NCBI GenBank assembly: GCA_937867135.1
Contig: CALMKK010000177.1
Span: 1 to 32,974 of the forward strand
Source: an uncultured candidate division Zixibacteria bacterium
GTDB lineage: Bacteria; Zixibacteria; MSB-5A5; GN15; PGXB01
Reading direction: 5' to 3'
DNA length: 32,974 nucleotides
Shown in pieces: positions 1 to 9,100 of the stretch (positions are counted from its first letter, which is position 1; the number at the start of each line of letters is the position of its first letter). The notes under the pieces were generated by a model. It made no database searches and had not been told where the DNA came from. It saw nothing but the letters and a program-made list of their open reading frames with translations. The position numbers were made by a program, and so were the translations under genes.

Positions 1-182
1 TCGATGTCAGTTATATTATTAACTTTCTTTACAAACATGGCCCGGCGCCGAATCCACTACAGGCGGCCGATGCAAATAATTCCGGGGGTGTGAATATCCT
101 GGATGTATCATATTTAATAAATTTCCTTTATAAGGGCGGGCCGACACCCTGCAGCAGTATTTTGCGGTCAAACATGAGGTAG
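1..182 (+). CDS. C-terminal end of a secreted dockerin-repeat protein (5' truncated by window)
   Basis: The reading frame is open from base 3 to a TAG at 180-182 and is not in the ORF track because it has no start here. It encodes two dockerin-type repeats (DVSYIINFLYKHGPAP and NILDVSYLINFLYKGGPTP), each an F-hand-like calcium loop followed by a helix. The tail after the second repeat is short. The same double repeat closes the proteins ending at 5997 and 11850, so this is the C-terminus of another member of that secreted family. In cellulosomes dockerins bind cohesins; in this type of organism they are common on secreted proteins of unknown partner. The function of the missing N-terminal part cannot be told. 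Confidence 0.85.
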   Translation, partial: DVSYIINFLYKHGPAPNPLQAADANNSGGVNILDVSYLINFLYKGGPTPCSSILRSNMR

Positions 183-217
183 ATCCGAATTTATTAAAAT
201 ATATTTTCATTTCTTAA

Positions 218-922
218 TTGCATATTTCGTGCGCTTCGCGGAAAAATAGGAAACCGCCAAAGGCTGAGAGAAATAGTCAGAGATGGGAGGTATTTGAAGT
301 CGACGATTCCGGATTTTTGATTAACGACAAATACTGGAACCGTCATTTTGCAGAGCAGAAGGCAATCGACATTGGGATTGAAAGGGGACTTACCCATGAG
401 CACTGGGATGTAATCAGCTACATTCGTGACACGTATCGGATTTCCGGTCGTTGCCCTCTGGTATATGAAACATGCCGGTAATGCGGATTGACGCGCAATG
501 TTCTCAAACAGCTGTTTCCATCTGGATATTTGCGCGGAGCCTGCAAGCTGGCTGGGATCACCTATCGGGAGGGTTATCTAAGTCAGGCGTATCTGCCCAA
601 AACGGCCGAAGATCTGAACCATATCGCATTCAAGAAAACATATAATGTGGACGTAAGAGGCTTCTTGACCGACCCCAAAGATTGGGACGAGTATTTCGCC
701 GCTTTTCGAGCATACGATATGAAAGTTCCCGGGGGGCGTCTTACCGATAATCATTGGCGCATTATTAAGTATTTGCGGCAACGGTTTGAGGAGACTGGAG
801 AAGTCCCCAAAGTTTATGAGACTTGCGAAGCAAATGATATCGAGCTGGATCAACTGGAACAGCTTTTCCCTGACGGCTATCATCGGGGCCTGGTCAAGAT
901 CGCGGGTCTCCGGGTTCGCTAA
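218..922 (+). pseudogene. Tandem two-domain DsrC/TusE-like sulfur-relay protein, interrupted in the first domain
   Basis: Two ORFs in the same reading frame (218-481 and 488-922) are separated only by one TAA at 479-481, and together they encode two successive DsrC/TusE-like domains. Domain 1 runs WEVFEVDDSGFL, LTHEHWDVI, VYETC, then after the stop LFPSGYLRGACKLAGI. Domain 2 runs YNVDVRGFL, LTDNHWRII, VYETC, LFPDGYHRGLVKIAGL. The domains align without a gap across the stop. The only start for the first part is a TTG directly after a TAA, with no Shine-Dalgarno site. One extra G may also hide an ATG at 284: dropping it would give MEVFEVDDSGFL. The break could be a true nonsense change, a pair of compensating 1-nt indels (removing a C near 475 and adding a T near 489 gives TCGNADLTRN, which matches TCEANDIELD of domain 2 better), or assembly error. 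DsrC/TusE proteins carry persulfide sulfur in sulfur metabolism or tRNA thiolation. Confidence 0.6.
488..922 (+). CDS. DsrC/TusE-family domain protein lacking the C-terminal cysteines (ORF downstream of the stop)
   Basis: This 144-residue ORF opens with TTG (MTRNVLKQLFP) and carries the last third of domain 1 followed by one complete DsrC/TusE domain (about residues 50-144). In true DsrC two C-terminal cysteines carry sulfur, and TusE keeps the last one. Here the upstream cysteine position is Val (GLVKIAGL) and the chain ends at AGLRVR before the terminal Cys-Val, so both are missing. In the domain-1 remnant the upstream cysteine is kept (GACKLAGI), while the place of the terminal one reads Tyr (EGYL). 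This resembles the cysteine-less regulatory branch of the family (RspA-like) more than a sulfur carrier. The TTG start is probably not a real initiation site, because homologous sequence continues upstream. The gene converges on the helicase gene across an 80-bp gap. Confidence 0.55.
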   Translation: MTRNVLKQLFPSGYLRGACKLAGITYREGYLSQAYLPKTAEDLNHIAFKKTYNVDVRGFLTDPKDWDEYFAAFRAYDMKVPGGRLTDNHWRIIKYLRQRFEETGEVPKVYETCEANDIELDQLEQLFPDGYHRGLVKIAGLRVR

Positions 923-1001
923 AGGAGATGCGGTGGGGCATAGGATAGGGGACCGGGCGAGGACTTATTCTTTAGTTATAAAAGCGGAACGAATTCGCTG
1001 A

Positions 1002-2330
1002 CTATCTCCGTTTTCGCCATCGGAAACCAACCCGATTCGATGAACGGCGCGAGGATTTCGGTTTTCTTATCGGCCGCTGATCCGAATATGGACGCGGCGG
1101 CGGTTCGTCGGCCCGGAAAGCCTGGGGTTCAAATTCCCCTTGATACTGCTGCGGCAAGGGGGGCAATTTCACTATCGGGATTTCGGCTCTAATCAATCGT
1201 TCAATATCCCTGATATCTTTTTTTTGGGCAAGGGTGGCAAAAGATATTGCCCGCCCGGAAAGCCCGGCACGTGCGGTTCGCCCGATACGATGGACATAAT
1301 CCTCAGAATTCGAGGGCAGGTCATAGTTGACGACCAGTTCGATGCCGGAGACATCGATTCCCCGTGAGGCGATATCAGTCGCCACGAGAGCACGGTATTT
1401 GCCCGCCTTGAATCCGTCAAGCGCCTCGCGCCGCTGGGTCAAGCTTCGATTGGAGTGGATCTCTGCGGCCGCATGCCCCATATTTTTTACTTCGCGCGCG
1501 AGCTTTCTCGCACCGTGCTTGGTCCGGGTGAAAATGAGGACCGGGCCGAGATACTTCTCAAGCATAACCTTCAGCAATGGCGTCTTGGCCCCTTTTTCTA
1601 CGAAAAACATTTCCTGAGTGACTTTGGCCGGAGCGGTACCGGAAGGGGCAACTTCCAGATGAATCGGGACTTGCATCTCCCGCCGTGCGAGGGCCAGAAT
1701 TTCCTTCGGCATGGTTGCCGAAAAGAGCATCATCTGGCGTTTTTTCGGAATGGCGGCCAAAATTTTGTTGATCTGAGGTGCAAAGCCCATATCAAGCATC
1801 CGATCCGCCTCGTCAAGGACAAGAATTTGCACATCAGCCAGACTGACAGTCCGGTGCTCCAAATGGTCAATCAGGCGTCCCGGGGTGGCGACGATTATAC
1901 GCGGTTCCCGTTCCAGTGAGCGACGCTGAGGACCCATCGGCGCTCCCCCTATCAGCACAGTCGTCCTCAGGCTTAGAGCTCGGCCCACATCATTGAGGGC
2001 TTTGTCGATCTGAAGGGCCAATTCGCGGGTCGGCGTAATAATAAGGCCGCGTCCTTTAATTTGGGCCAAGCGCTGAATCATAGGAACGGCAAATGCGAGC
2101 GTTTTTCCGGTCCCGGTCTGAGCAATTGCAATAAGGTCTTTCCCCTCAATACTTATCGGGATGGATTGCGCCTGAATCGGGGTTGGTTCGTGGAATTTGA
2201 GGCGATAGATAGCATCAAGCAGACCGGGGGCGATTCCAAGGCCGGAAAATCCTCCCTGAGAGGATTTGGCGGGTTGATTGGCCGCCTTGATATAGCCCGG
2301 CGGGGTTGACTTTCGTGCTTGATGCGTCAT
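1002..2330 (-). CDS. DEAD-box ATP-dependent RNA helicase (RhlE-like)
   Basis: The 442-residue protein has the complete DEAD-box core: Q motif region (FHEPTPIQAQSIP, about 46-58), motif I AQTGTGKT (70-77), Ia PTRELALQ, Ib TPGRL, II DEAD, III SAT, IV VLIFTRTK, V VATDIASRGIDV and VI HRIGRTARAG. It ends in a basic tail rich in Arg, Lys and Ser, typical of RhlE-type helicases, which unwind structured RNA in ribosome assembly, mRNA decay or cold adaptation in the cytoplasm. The ATG at 2330 is supported by AAGGA nine bases upstream. The gene stands alone: the convergent DsrC-like gene lies on one side and a 511-bp gene-poor stretch on the other. A TATAAT lies about 17 nt before the start codon but has no good -35. 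Assignment within the DEAD-box family is by tail and length only. Confidence 0.93.
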   Translation of the reverse strand: MTHQARKSTPPGYIKAANQPAKSSQGGFSGLGIAPGLLDAIYRLKFHEPTPIQAQSIPISIEGKDLIAIAQTGTGKTLAFAVPMIQRLAQIKGRGLIITPTRELALQIDKALNDVGRALSLRTTVLIGGAPMGPQRRSLEREPRIIVATPGRLIDHLEHRTVSLADVQILVLDEADRMLDMGFAPQINKILAAIPKKRQMMLFSATMPKEILALARREMQVPIHLEVAPSGTAPAKVTQEMFFVEKGAKTPLLKVMLEKYLGPVLIFTRTKHGARKLAREVKNMGHAAAEIHSNRSLTQRREALDGFKAGKYRALVATDIASRGIDVSGIELVVNYDLPSNSEDYVHRIGRTARAGLSGRAISFATLAQKKDIRDIERLIRAEIPIVKLPPLPQQYQGEFEPQAFRADEPPPRPYSDQRPIRKPKSSRRSSNRVGFRWRKRR

Positions 2331-2841
2331 TTATCGGAGTCCTTTCTATTATAGATGCCTGGGTAATTGGTGGATTTAATTATATGAAAATAAACTGAAA
2401 TTGCCATTAAATCAAGACATGATACGGATAAATATACATCTATTTTGTTTCCACAGTTTTAGCGATATCGCTGCAAGAAAAGATGGTGAGGGGGATTTTA
2501 AATGGCGACTTATGTGAATGACCTTTTAAAAGAGCCAAAGGCTGACAGATTTTCATGTCGGATAATTTATGCCGGAGGTCGGGGCGGGAGCGCAACAGAC
2601 AAGGCTATGCCCTAATATTTGCCTATTCGTTTTATGACGCAAGCTCTTGCGATACCGCGACTTACTACAATTATATCCTTTTTAGTATGCTTTAATAAGA
2701 ATTACTTGCATCAGCCGGACTGTCGCCCTTGACAGATATAAGTCCTATTGGCGAAATCTGGCTAATAGCTGTATTTAAGTGGGTCAAGGGCACCAATCTG
2801 ATGATTTCATCAGCAAATTACTAACCACTGAGGAGGAAGCC
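2331..2841. other. 511-bp intergenic stretch with no convincing gene
   Basis: Nothing here is long enough or recognisable enough to call a gene. A 37-codon ORF at 2502-2615 (+; begins MATYVNDLLKEPK) has a purine-rich GAGGGGGA six bases before its ATG, but no homology I recognise. It contains a 13-nt sequence (2570-2582) identical to the 3' end of the tRNA-Leu gene at 11943, described separately. A TTGACA occurs at 2729-2734, but nothing resembling a -10 box sits at the right distance, so the promoter of the next gene is not resolved. Confidence 0.5.
2570..2582 (-). repeat. 13-nt copy of the tRNA-Leu 3' end (possible att-like remnant)
   Basis: The plus strand reads tgccggaggtcgg, identical to 11943-11955, the 3' half of the T stem, acceptor stem and discriminator base of the tRNA-Leu gene, in the same orientation. 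The geometry (tRNA 3' end facing this copy, cargo between) is that of a site-specific integration. No integrase gene lies between the copies and 13 nt is short, so this may be coincidence. Confidence 0.3.
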
Positions 2842-3612
2842 ATGAGGCACAAACCAATTTTACTATTAATCATTGCCATCCTTATCTCATCGACTGCACT
2901 AATTGCGGGGGATTGCGGAGATGTCAATAGCTCCGGGACAGTCAATATATTGGATGTTTCTTTCCTAATTAATTATTTATACAAGGGAGTCCCAGCACCA
3001 GATTGCGGAATTCAGATTGGAAAGGTGACTGACATTGATGGAAATATATATCGAACGGTCAAAATTGGAGATCGATGGTGGATAGTCGAGAACTTGCAAG
3101 TTACACATTATCGCAATGGCGTGGCCATACCCAACGTAACTGATGACGGCACATGGTCGGGACTAACTACTAGAACGTATTGTGGATTTGATAACCATAT
3201 AAATAATGTTGCTATTTACGGTAGATTGTACAACTGGTACGCCGTAAATGATGCCCAAAATATCGCCGCTGCTGGCTGGCATGTGCCAAGTGATAATGAA
3301 TGGCAGACATTAGTTGATTATCTTGGTGGCGATGTGGTCGCAGGCGGAAAAATGAAAGAGGCCGAAACCATCCATTGGAGTGACCCCAATAATGGCGCTA
3401 ATAACGAAAGCGGTATTACCGCTTTGGGCGGAGGCAACCGTATCTACAGCGGTTGCTACGGTACGTTGGGTAACGATGCCCATTTTTGGTCATCTACGTT
3501 GGGCGGCAGTGGCGGAGCATTGAGCCGCATTCTGAATTACAACAACTTGGATGTAGTCCGCAGTACTTGTAGTTGGCGCCACGGTTTTTCAATTCGCTGT
3601 GTCAAGGATTGA
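2842..3612 (+). CDS. Secreted FISUMP-domain protein with one N-terminal dockerin repeat
   Basis: I place the start at ATG 2842, not at 2779 as in the track: it follows GAGGAGG with good spacing and begins a signal peptide (MRHKPILLLIIAILISSTALIAG). The 256-residue product then has a single dockerin-type repeat (about 24-54, GDVNSSGTVNILDVSFLINYLYKG), followed by a FISUMP domain (Fibrobacter succinogenes major paralogous domain, about 60-256). Its hallmarks are GNIYRTVKIGDRWWIVENL, YGRLYNWYAV, GWHVPSDNEW, HFWSST and the closing GFSIRCVKD. FISUMP domains occur on secreted and cell-surface proteins of FCB bacteria, and their role is unknown. Having the dockerin repeat next to the signal peptide, and only one of it, differs from the two C-terminal repeats in the neighbouring proteins. 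A hairpin terminator follows at 3640. Confidence 0.88.
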   Translation: MRHKPILLLIIAILISSTALIAGDCGDVNSSGTVNILDVSFLINYLYKGVPAPDCGIQIGKVTDIDGNIYRTVKIGDRWWIVENLQVTHYRNGVAIPNVTDDGTWSGLTTRTYCGFDNHINNVAIYGRLYNWYAVNDAQNIAAAGWHVPSDNEWQTLVDYLGGDVVAGGKMKEAETIHWSDPNNGANNESGITALGGGNRIYSGCYGTLGNDAHFWSSTLGGSGGALSRILNYNNLDVVRSTCSWRHGFSIRCVKD

Positions 3613-3639
3613 TTCAGGGGAGCGTCAAAGGGGACTTAG

Positions 3640-3666
3640 GGGACGGCCGCAAGGCGTCCCTTTCTT
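3640..3666 (+). terminator. Rho-independent terminator after the FISUMP gene
   Basis: GGGACG pairs with CGTCCC, and inside it CC pairs with GG around a GCAA tetraloop with one bulged G. The stem is followed by TTTCTT. Its sequence closely resembles the terminator at 11875 behind another dockerin gene. Confidence 0.75.
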
Positions 3667-3885
3667 ATTGCCCTCCACTGACAGGACCTAAGAGTGAATG
3701 GGGTGTTGGGGTCCATTTACAAATCAAATTGAGAAATGAGAGAATGACAAACGGCAAATATGAACGCGAATTGAGGAAATCAAGAATGCAACCCCCTCAA
3801 AGATATTGATTTTTCCCTTTCAGTTGCGCAAGAACGACGATGAAAAAACAAATAATTCCGACAATTAAGGGCTTCAAATAACCTC

Positions 3886-3914
3886 TTGACACAATTTGGC
3901 TGAATGGGTATATT
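3886..3914 (+). promoter_or_regulatory. Sigma-70-type promoter for the SBBP propeller gene
   Basis: TTGACA (3886-3891) and TATATT (3909-3914) are separated by exactly 17 bases, with a predicted start near 3921. The same two hexamers occur in front of the tRNA-Leu gene, supporting a standard housekeeping sigma factor in this organism. Confidence 0.7.
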
Positions 3915-4080
3915 ATAACTAAGGGGTTGCTAAGTAATATTTGCCATAGTTGATTTTGCCCCAAATACTTATTTAGCTCATAAATTAACGGGTTTAATAT
4001 TATATTGAAAACTCAGCCAATTTATGAGTCGAAGCAGAATAAGTCACAGTTTTTTTACAATATTAACATAGAGGTTAGAT

Positions 4081-5997
4081 ATGTTAAGGGCAGCCAGTTT
4101 CTGGAGTCTTATTGGCCTGATAATTTTCTTCTCAGCGGCCACTTCCCAGACGGTCGATACCATCTGGACAAGGCAACTCAACGGATCAGGCGATGGAGCC
4201 GATATCGCATCGGCGATAGCTCTCGATAGCGAAGGTAATGCATATGTGACCGGCATCAGTTACGGGACGGGGACAGCCGGCGATATAACCACAATAAAAT
4301 ACAGTCCCACCGGTGATACGATATGGTTGCAGAGATATGATGGCCCCGCTGGAGGCGAAGATAACGGCAATTCCATAATTTTAGATCATCTCGGAAATGT
4401 GATAGTCGGCGGAGAAAGCGACGGGGGCGGGTCCGCTATTGATTATTGCACTATTAAGTATGATTCGTATGGAAATCAACTGTGGGTTAAAAGATACAAC
4501 GGGCCGGGGAATGGTGCCGATGCCATTGCGGCAATAACGACGGATGCAGCGGGAAATATAACCGTGGTCGGTTATAGCTCAAACGGAGGAACGGATAATG
4601 ATTTCGCAACCATCAAATATCTTCCTAATGGGGATACGGCATGGGTACGGCGTTTCCAGGGGCCGGGGAGCGCTGATGATAGGCCAACAGGGATAGTTGC
4701 AGATGGATTCGGCAATGTTTATGTTACCGGGTATGCTTCCGGATCATCATCCGGGCATGATTTTGTAACTCTTAAATATAGCAGTGCCGGCGCTCTTTTA
4801 TGGACGAAATATTACAATGGTTCGGCAAACGCTGACGACAATTCACGCGCAATAACACAAGACGGCACCGGAAACATTTATATCGCGGGGGAGAGCTACG
4901 GAGGCACATCAAATTTTGATTATTCAACGATAAAATACAGTCCTGACGGGGAGGAACTATGGATAAGGAGATTTGACGGCCCGTCTAACGGAGATGACTA
5001 CCCGACGGCTCTGACGCTTAATGACTCTGGCGATGTGTTTATCACCGGAAGTACGTACAACACGGTATCTTTTGAGGATGTTCTGACCGTTAAATATAAT
5101 TCCGCAGGAAGCATGGATTGGTCAAGAATTTATAATGGCTCCGCTAATTCATTTGATAGAGCACAGTCGATTACTTCCAGACGAAGCAATATTTATATTT
5201 GCGGTTTTAGCGGTGGGCTGACATCCGGGATGGATATAATAACAATGAAATACAATTCAGCCGGAGATACAGCCTGGGTCAGAGGTTACAACGGGCCAGC
5301 CGGCGGGAATGACAATGGCCAGGATATCGCGGTGGATAACAATGAGAATGTTTTGGTTGCGGGCTTCTGTGATCCGGGTGCGACCAGTTATGACTTTTTG
5401 GCCCTTAGATATGCATACCGAGGACCGTTGAATTTCAATATATACTCCCTCATGCAAGAGAAACCGATGGCATCGCCCATTTATCTTCTGCTTACCGATC
5501 CGGACGGATTACGTTTTGGAAAGGATGCTATTGGAACTTTGATACAAGAAATCTCTCCCGCAACCTATAATGAAGTTGGCAACAATGTATCCATTTATAT
5601 TAATTATCCCAAACCCGGGAATTATCTATATACCGTTTTCCCGGCAGGCACTCCGACACTCGGCGCCACCTTCACAATCGGCATAACCTTTGACGGGCTC
5701 GGCGAAATAAAATCTCCGTCGCCTATCTTGGTCCCGGATCCGGGGTCGTCCTATACCAATAATTATATGGTGGAATATAAAGGGCATTTTATGCATGGTG
5801 ACGCCAACCGCAGCCTCACCCTTAATATTTTGGATATCTCTTATATGATCAATTTTATTTATAGACATGGGCCGGAACCAATCCCCAGCAGGGAAGCGGC
5901 CAATGCCAATTGCGATCCTGACGGCATAATTAATATTCTAGATGTGACTTATTTATTGAATTTTTTATATAAAGGCGGACCAGCGCCATGTTTTTAA
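4081..5997 (+). CDS. Secreted eight-repeat SBBP beta-propeller protein with C-terminal dockerin
   Basis: The 638-residue protein starts with a signal peptide (about 1-22, LIGLIIFFSAATS) at an ATG six bases after GAGG. Residues 29 to about 452 are eight tandem repeats of 52-53 residues, each opening with W-x-R-x-(Y/F)-(N/D)-G, with GN-(V/I)-Y-(V/I)-(T/A)-G in the middle and near its end T-(I/L)-K-Y. This is the SBBP (seven-bladed propeller-like) repeat pattern, and eight copies would close an eight-blade ring. A beta-sandwich-like linker follows (about 453-560), then two dockerin-type repeats (NILDISYMINFIYRHGPEP, NILDVTYLLNFLYKGGPAP). It is probably secreted or surface-attached; no catalytic motif is seen, so binding or scaffolding is the best guess. 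It has its own promoter and may be co-transcribed with the FG-GAP gene 129 bp downstream. Confidence 0.9.
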   Translation: MLRAASFWSLIGLIIFFSAATSQTVDTIWTRQLNGSGDGADIASAIALDSEGNAYVTGISYGTGTAGDITTIKYSPTGDTIWLQRYDGPAGGEDNGNSIILDHLGNVIVGGESDGGGSAIDYCTIKYDSYGNQLWVKRYNGPGNGADAIAAITTDAAGNITVVGYSSNGGTDNDFATIKYLPNGDTAWVRRFQGPGSADDRPTGIVADGFGNVYVTGYASGSSSGHDFVTLKYSSAGALLWTKYYNGSANADDNSRAITQDGTGNIYIAGESYGGTSNFDYSTIKYSPDGEELWIRRFDGPSNGDDYPTALTLNDSGDVFITGSTYNTVSFEDVLTVKYNSAGSMDWSRIYNGSANSFDRAQSITSRRSNIYICGFSGGLTSGMDIITMKYNSAGDTAWVRGYNGPAGGNDNGQDIAVDNNENVLVAGFCDPGATSYDFLALRYAYRGPLNFNIYSLMQEKPMASPIYLLLTDPDGLRFGKDAIGTLIQEISPATYNEVGNNVSIYINYPKPGNYLYTVFPAGTPTLGATFTIGITFDGLGEIKSPSPILVPDPGSSYTNNYMVEYKGHFMHGDANRSLTLNILDISYMINFIYRHGPEPIPSREAANANCDPDGIINILDVTYLLNFLYKGGPAPCF

Positions 5998-6126
5998 TAG
6001 CGCTTGGATGACCTTGGAAATAATAGGCATTGATTAAATTGCGGGATGAATGGCCAATAGTTGAGATGTATTTTATTCTTTTCTCTCAATTGGCCTGTCA
6101 AATCCACGATTGCCGGCGAGGCTATA

Positions 6127-9100
6127 ATGTATAAATTGCTGAAGAATCAAATATGGATAATATGCGTTGCACTGATGGTTTGCCTGATGCCCGGATCTGC
6201 TTTAAGGGCTCAGGTTCCATCAATTGTCTCGACCGATCCTGCGGCAAATGCCCTGGGGATCTTACACTCGGCAAATATTATCATCACTTTTAGTACCGGC
6301 CTGGATCAAACCACTTTAACTTCCTCCAATTTTGTCATAAATGGAAGTTTTACCGGCCTGCATGAGGGTGTTATTAGTTATGATAACCCATCCAGGACCG
6401 TGTCAATAAATCCGGTGCGGGATTTCGCGCCAGGCGAAGTGATATCTATAGCAGTTACCAAGGGAGTTAAAGCGTCCGGCGGAGCGGCGATGACAAATAG
6501 TTACTACTGGGCGTTTACGACATCTGCTTCCAATCCGGGTGGCGCTTTTAAATTTGACACCAGTTATTCGACTAACGCGGGCGCTCGATCGATTTATGCT
6601 TCCGATCTTGACGGTGATAATGATCTTGATTTGATAATCGCCAATCAAAACGCCGATAATATTTCAATTCTGATCAATAGTGGCAATGGGAGGTTTGCCT
6701 CTCACATAGATTATTCAGTTGGCTCCAGCCCGTATTCGGTGATTGTCGCCGACATTGATCGCAATGGTTTTCCTGATATTGTTATAGCCAACTATACGTC
6801 GCCCGGTTCTATTGCTATTTTATATAACTCCGGTGGTTTATTCGCTACAAAGCAGGATCATACTGTCGGTGACTCACCTCGATGCTTAATTGCAAATGAT
6901 GTTAATGGGGATGGCTATCTTGATATTATAACCGCCAATTCAAATCAACCAGGAACTATTACAGTCCTATCGAACCGGCACGATGGCACTTTTGATCGAG
7001 CCGATTACATAAATGCCGATTATCCTGCCTCTATCTGTGCCGCCGATTTTAACAATGATCATTTCATTGATTTGGCCACCTCTAACGCCGTTTCGCCCGG
7101 ATCAATTTCGGTGCTATTTAATAGTGGAGTCGGGACATTTCCCACGCACACGGATTATACAGTGGGTGATCTCCCGCAGTCAGTTGTCTCTGCCGATCTG
7201 GATGGAGACGGGGATATGGATTTGGCGTGCGCGAATTATTATTCTCAGTCAACTTCTATTCTAATAAACAATTCCTACGGCATATTTTCGACTAAAACCG
7301 AACATCAAGTCGGTCACTGGCCGAGCGGTATATGCGTGGGGGATCTTGACGGCAATGGAACCCTTGATTTGGCTATATCGGATCAAACCGGTGACAGTGT
7401 TTCTATTATTATGAATCGGGGTGCCGGCAATTTTGGCAGGCAACTCCAATATACTATTGGGGGTTCTCCCTGGAACCCCTTCTCCATAATTTCCGCCGAT
7501 ATCGATAGCGACAATGATCTTGATTTGGTTACGGCAAACACCCTTTCCGGAAGTATATCAATCCTAACAAATGGGACGCCTCCCAAGGTAATAAGCATAG
7601 CACCGGGTGGGGGTGAAATGGATGTAATTAAATCATCCGATATCAACGTGGTTTTTGACAGCGCCATGGATGGAAGCTCTTTTACTATTTACAGTATCAC
7701 AATTAATGGCAGCCTTAGCGGCTCATGCGGCTTTGCGTCCAATTATGCAAGTGGATCCAAAACCCTTACCTTAAATCCGACTTCCGATTTCATTCCCGGT
7801 GAAGTGGTGACATTAATATTGACCCCCAGCATTCAATCGATGTCAGGTTTTTCCTTAACTTGGCCGTTTTGTTGGTCATTTGCGGTTGCGGCCAGCGATA
7901 GCGGCGACAATTTTATCGGCGGCCCGAGTATTCATGTAGGAGATTCTCCGCGTTCAATGGCCGCAGGGGACTTTGATCGCGACGGAGATATAGACATAGC
8001 CACAGCCAACTTTAATTCAGATGATATGACTATTTTATCCAATGATGGCCACGGTTCCTTTTCCCTTCCATATGACCCGATTGTTTCAGGCGACGGTCCC
8101 AGCGGTATAATCGCCGCAGATTTCAATCGCGACGGCTATATTGATTTGGCCGTGGCTAATTCCGGAGAAAATAGATTCACCATTATGCGCAACAGCAACG
8201 GGAATTTTTCCTTAATATACAGCTTTAATACCGGGGGGGATCAGCCCTCATCAATATGCGCGGCCGATTTTAATGGCGACGGACGGTCTGACCTGGCCGT
8301 GGCGAATTTTAATTCCAGCAATATCACCATTCATAGAGGTTACGAAACACCATTCAATTTTGGCCTTGACTCCACTTATGGCTGTGGTACGGCTCCTAAA
8401 GGAATTTTGGCCCAGGATCTGAACGGTGATGGTTTCGTTGATTTGGCTACGGCGAATTATTTTTCGGATAATATCTCGGTACTATTGAATCGAGGGGATG
8501 GCACTTTTTCGCCGCAAGCGGTTTTCCCCGTAAAAAATCATCCGGTGGCCATTGCATCAGCGGATTTAAACAGGGATGGCTATTTTGATCTTATGACCGC
8601 CAACAGTGATTCTAATAACATTTCCGTACTATTAAATGATGGCGACGGTAGATTTAATTCACAAATAACTTATAAAACGGGCTCCAAGCCATTTTCTATT
8701 TTCCCTTCAGACCTTGACGGCGACGGGAATCCGGATTTGGCAATTGCCGTAAATGGGACCGATAGTGTCACCGTATTAAAAAACGTCGGCGATGGTACAT
8801 TTTTGCCTTTTTCAAGTTATGCCGGCGGAAGCAAACCTAACTCCGTCTACTCGGCAGATTTTGATGGAGATAGTAATCTCGATATAGCGATTGACAATGA
8901 GAATTCGGATAACGTTACGGTTTTATTCAATCGGATTTTCCCCCATATTGCGGCAATCGCACCTGAGGCCAATGCCATAAATGTCAGTCCCGCCGACAAT
9001 CTGAGTATTGTCTTTACGGAATCCATGGATTCTTCGTCCATAAATTCGAATAATATTCGGGTTTGGGGTCAATCTTCCGGAGCGTTCGCAGGTACAATAT

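Larger units (their letters stand above)
3613..4080. other. 468-bp intergenic stretch: terminator, then promoter and long leader of the next gene
   Basis: After the FISUMP gene comes a hairpin terminator (3640-3666), then about 200 bp in which I see no gene or RNA. A strong promoter lies at 3886-3914, leaving a leader of roughly 160 nt before the ATG at 4081. The leader is AT-rich and shows no riboswitch I recognise. Confidence 0.5.

Noticed and set aside
1455-1919. 154-codon plus-strand ORF
   Set aside because: It is antisense to the conserved helicase core; its composition is that of a reverse shadow.
2346-2353. TATAAT before the helicase gene
   Set aside because: No -35-like hexamer lies at the right distance, and the leader would be very short yet contains a normal Shine-Dalgarno site; not strong enough to list as a promoter.
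2729-2757. TTGACA as promoter of the FISUMP gene
   Set aside because: The sequence 17 bases downstream is CGAAAT and no better -10 lies at 15-19 bases.
2779-2841. Upstream start of the FISUMP gene in the ORF track
   Set aside because: GAGGAGG directly before ATG 2842, followed by a signal peptide, decides the start.
6061-6126. TTG start upstream of the FG-GAP gene
   Set aside because: The ATG at 6127 has a Shine-Dalgarno site and begins a proper signal peptide; the extra 22 residues would bury it.
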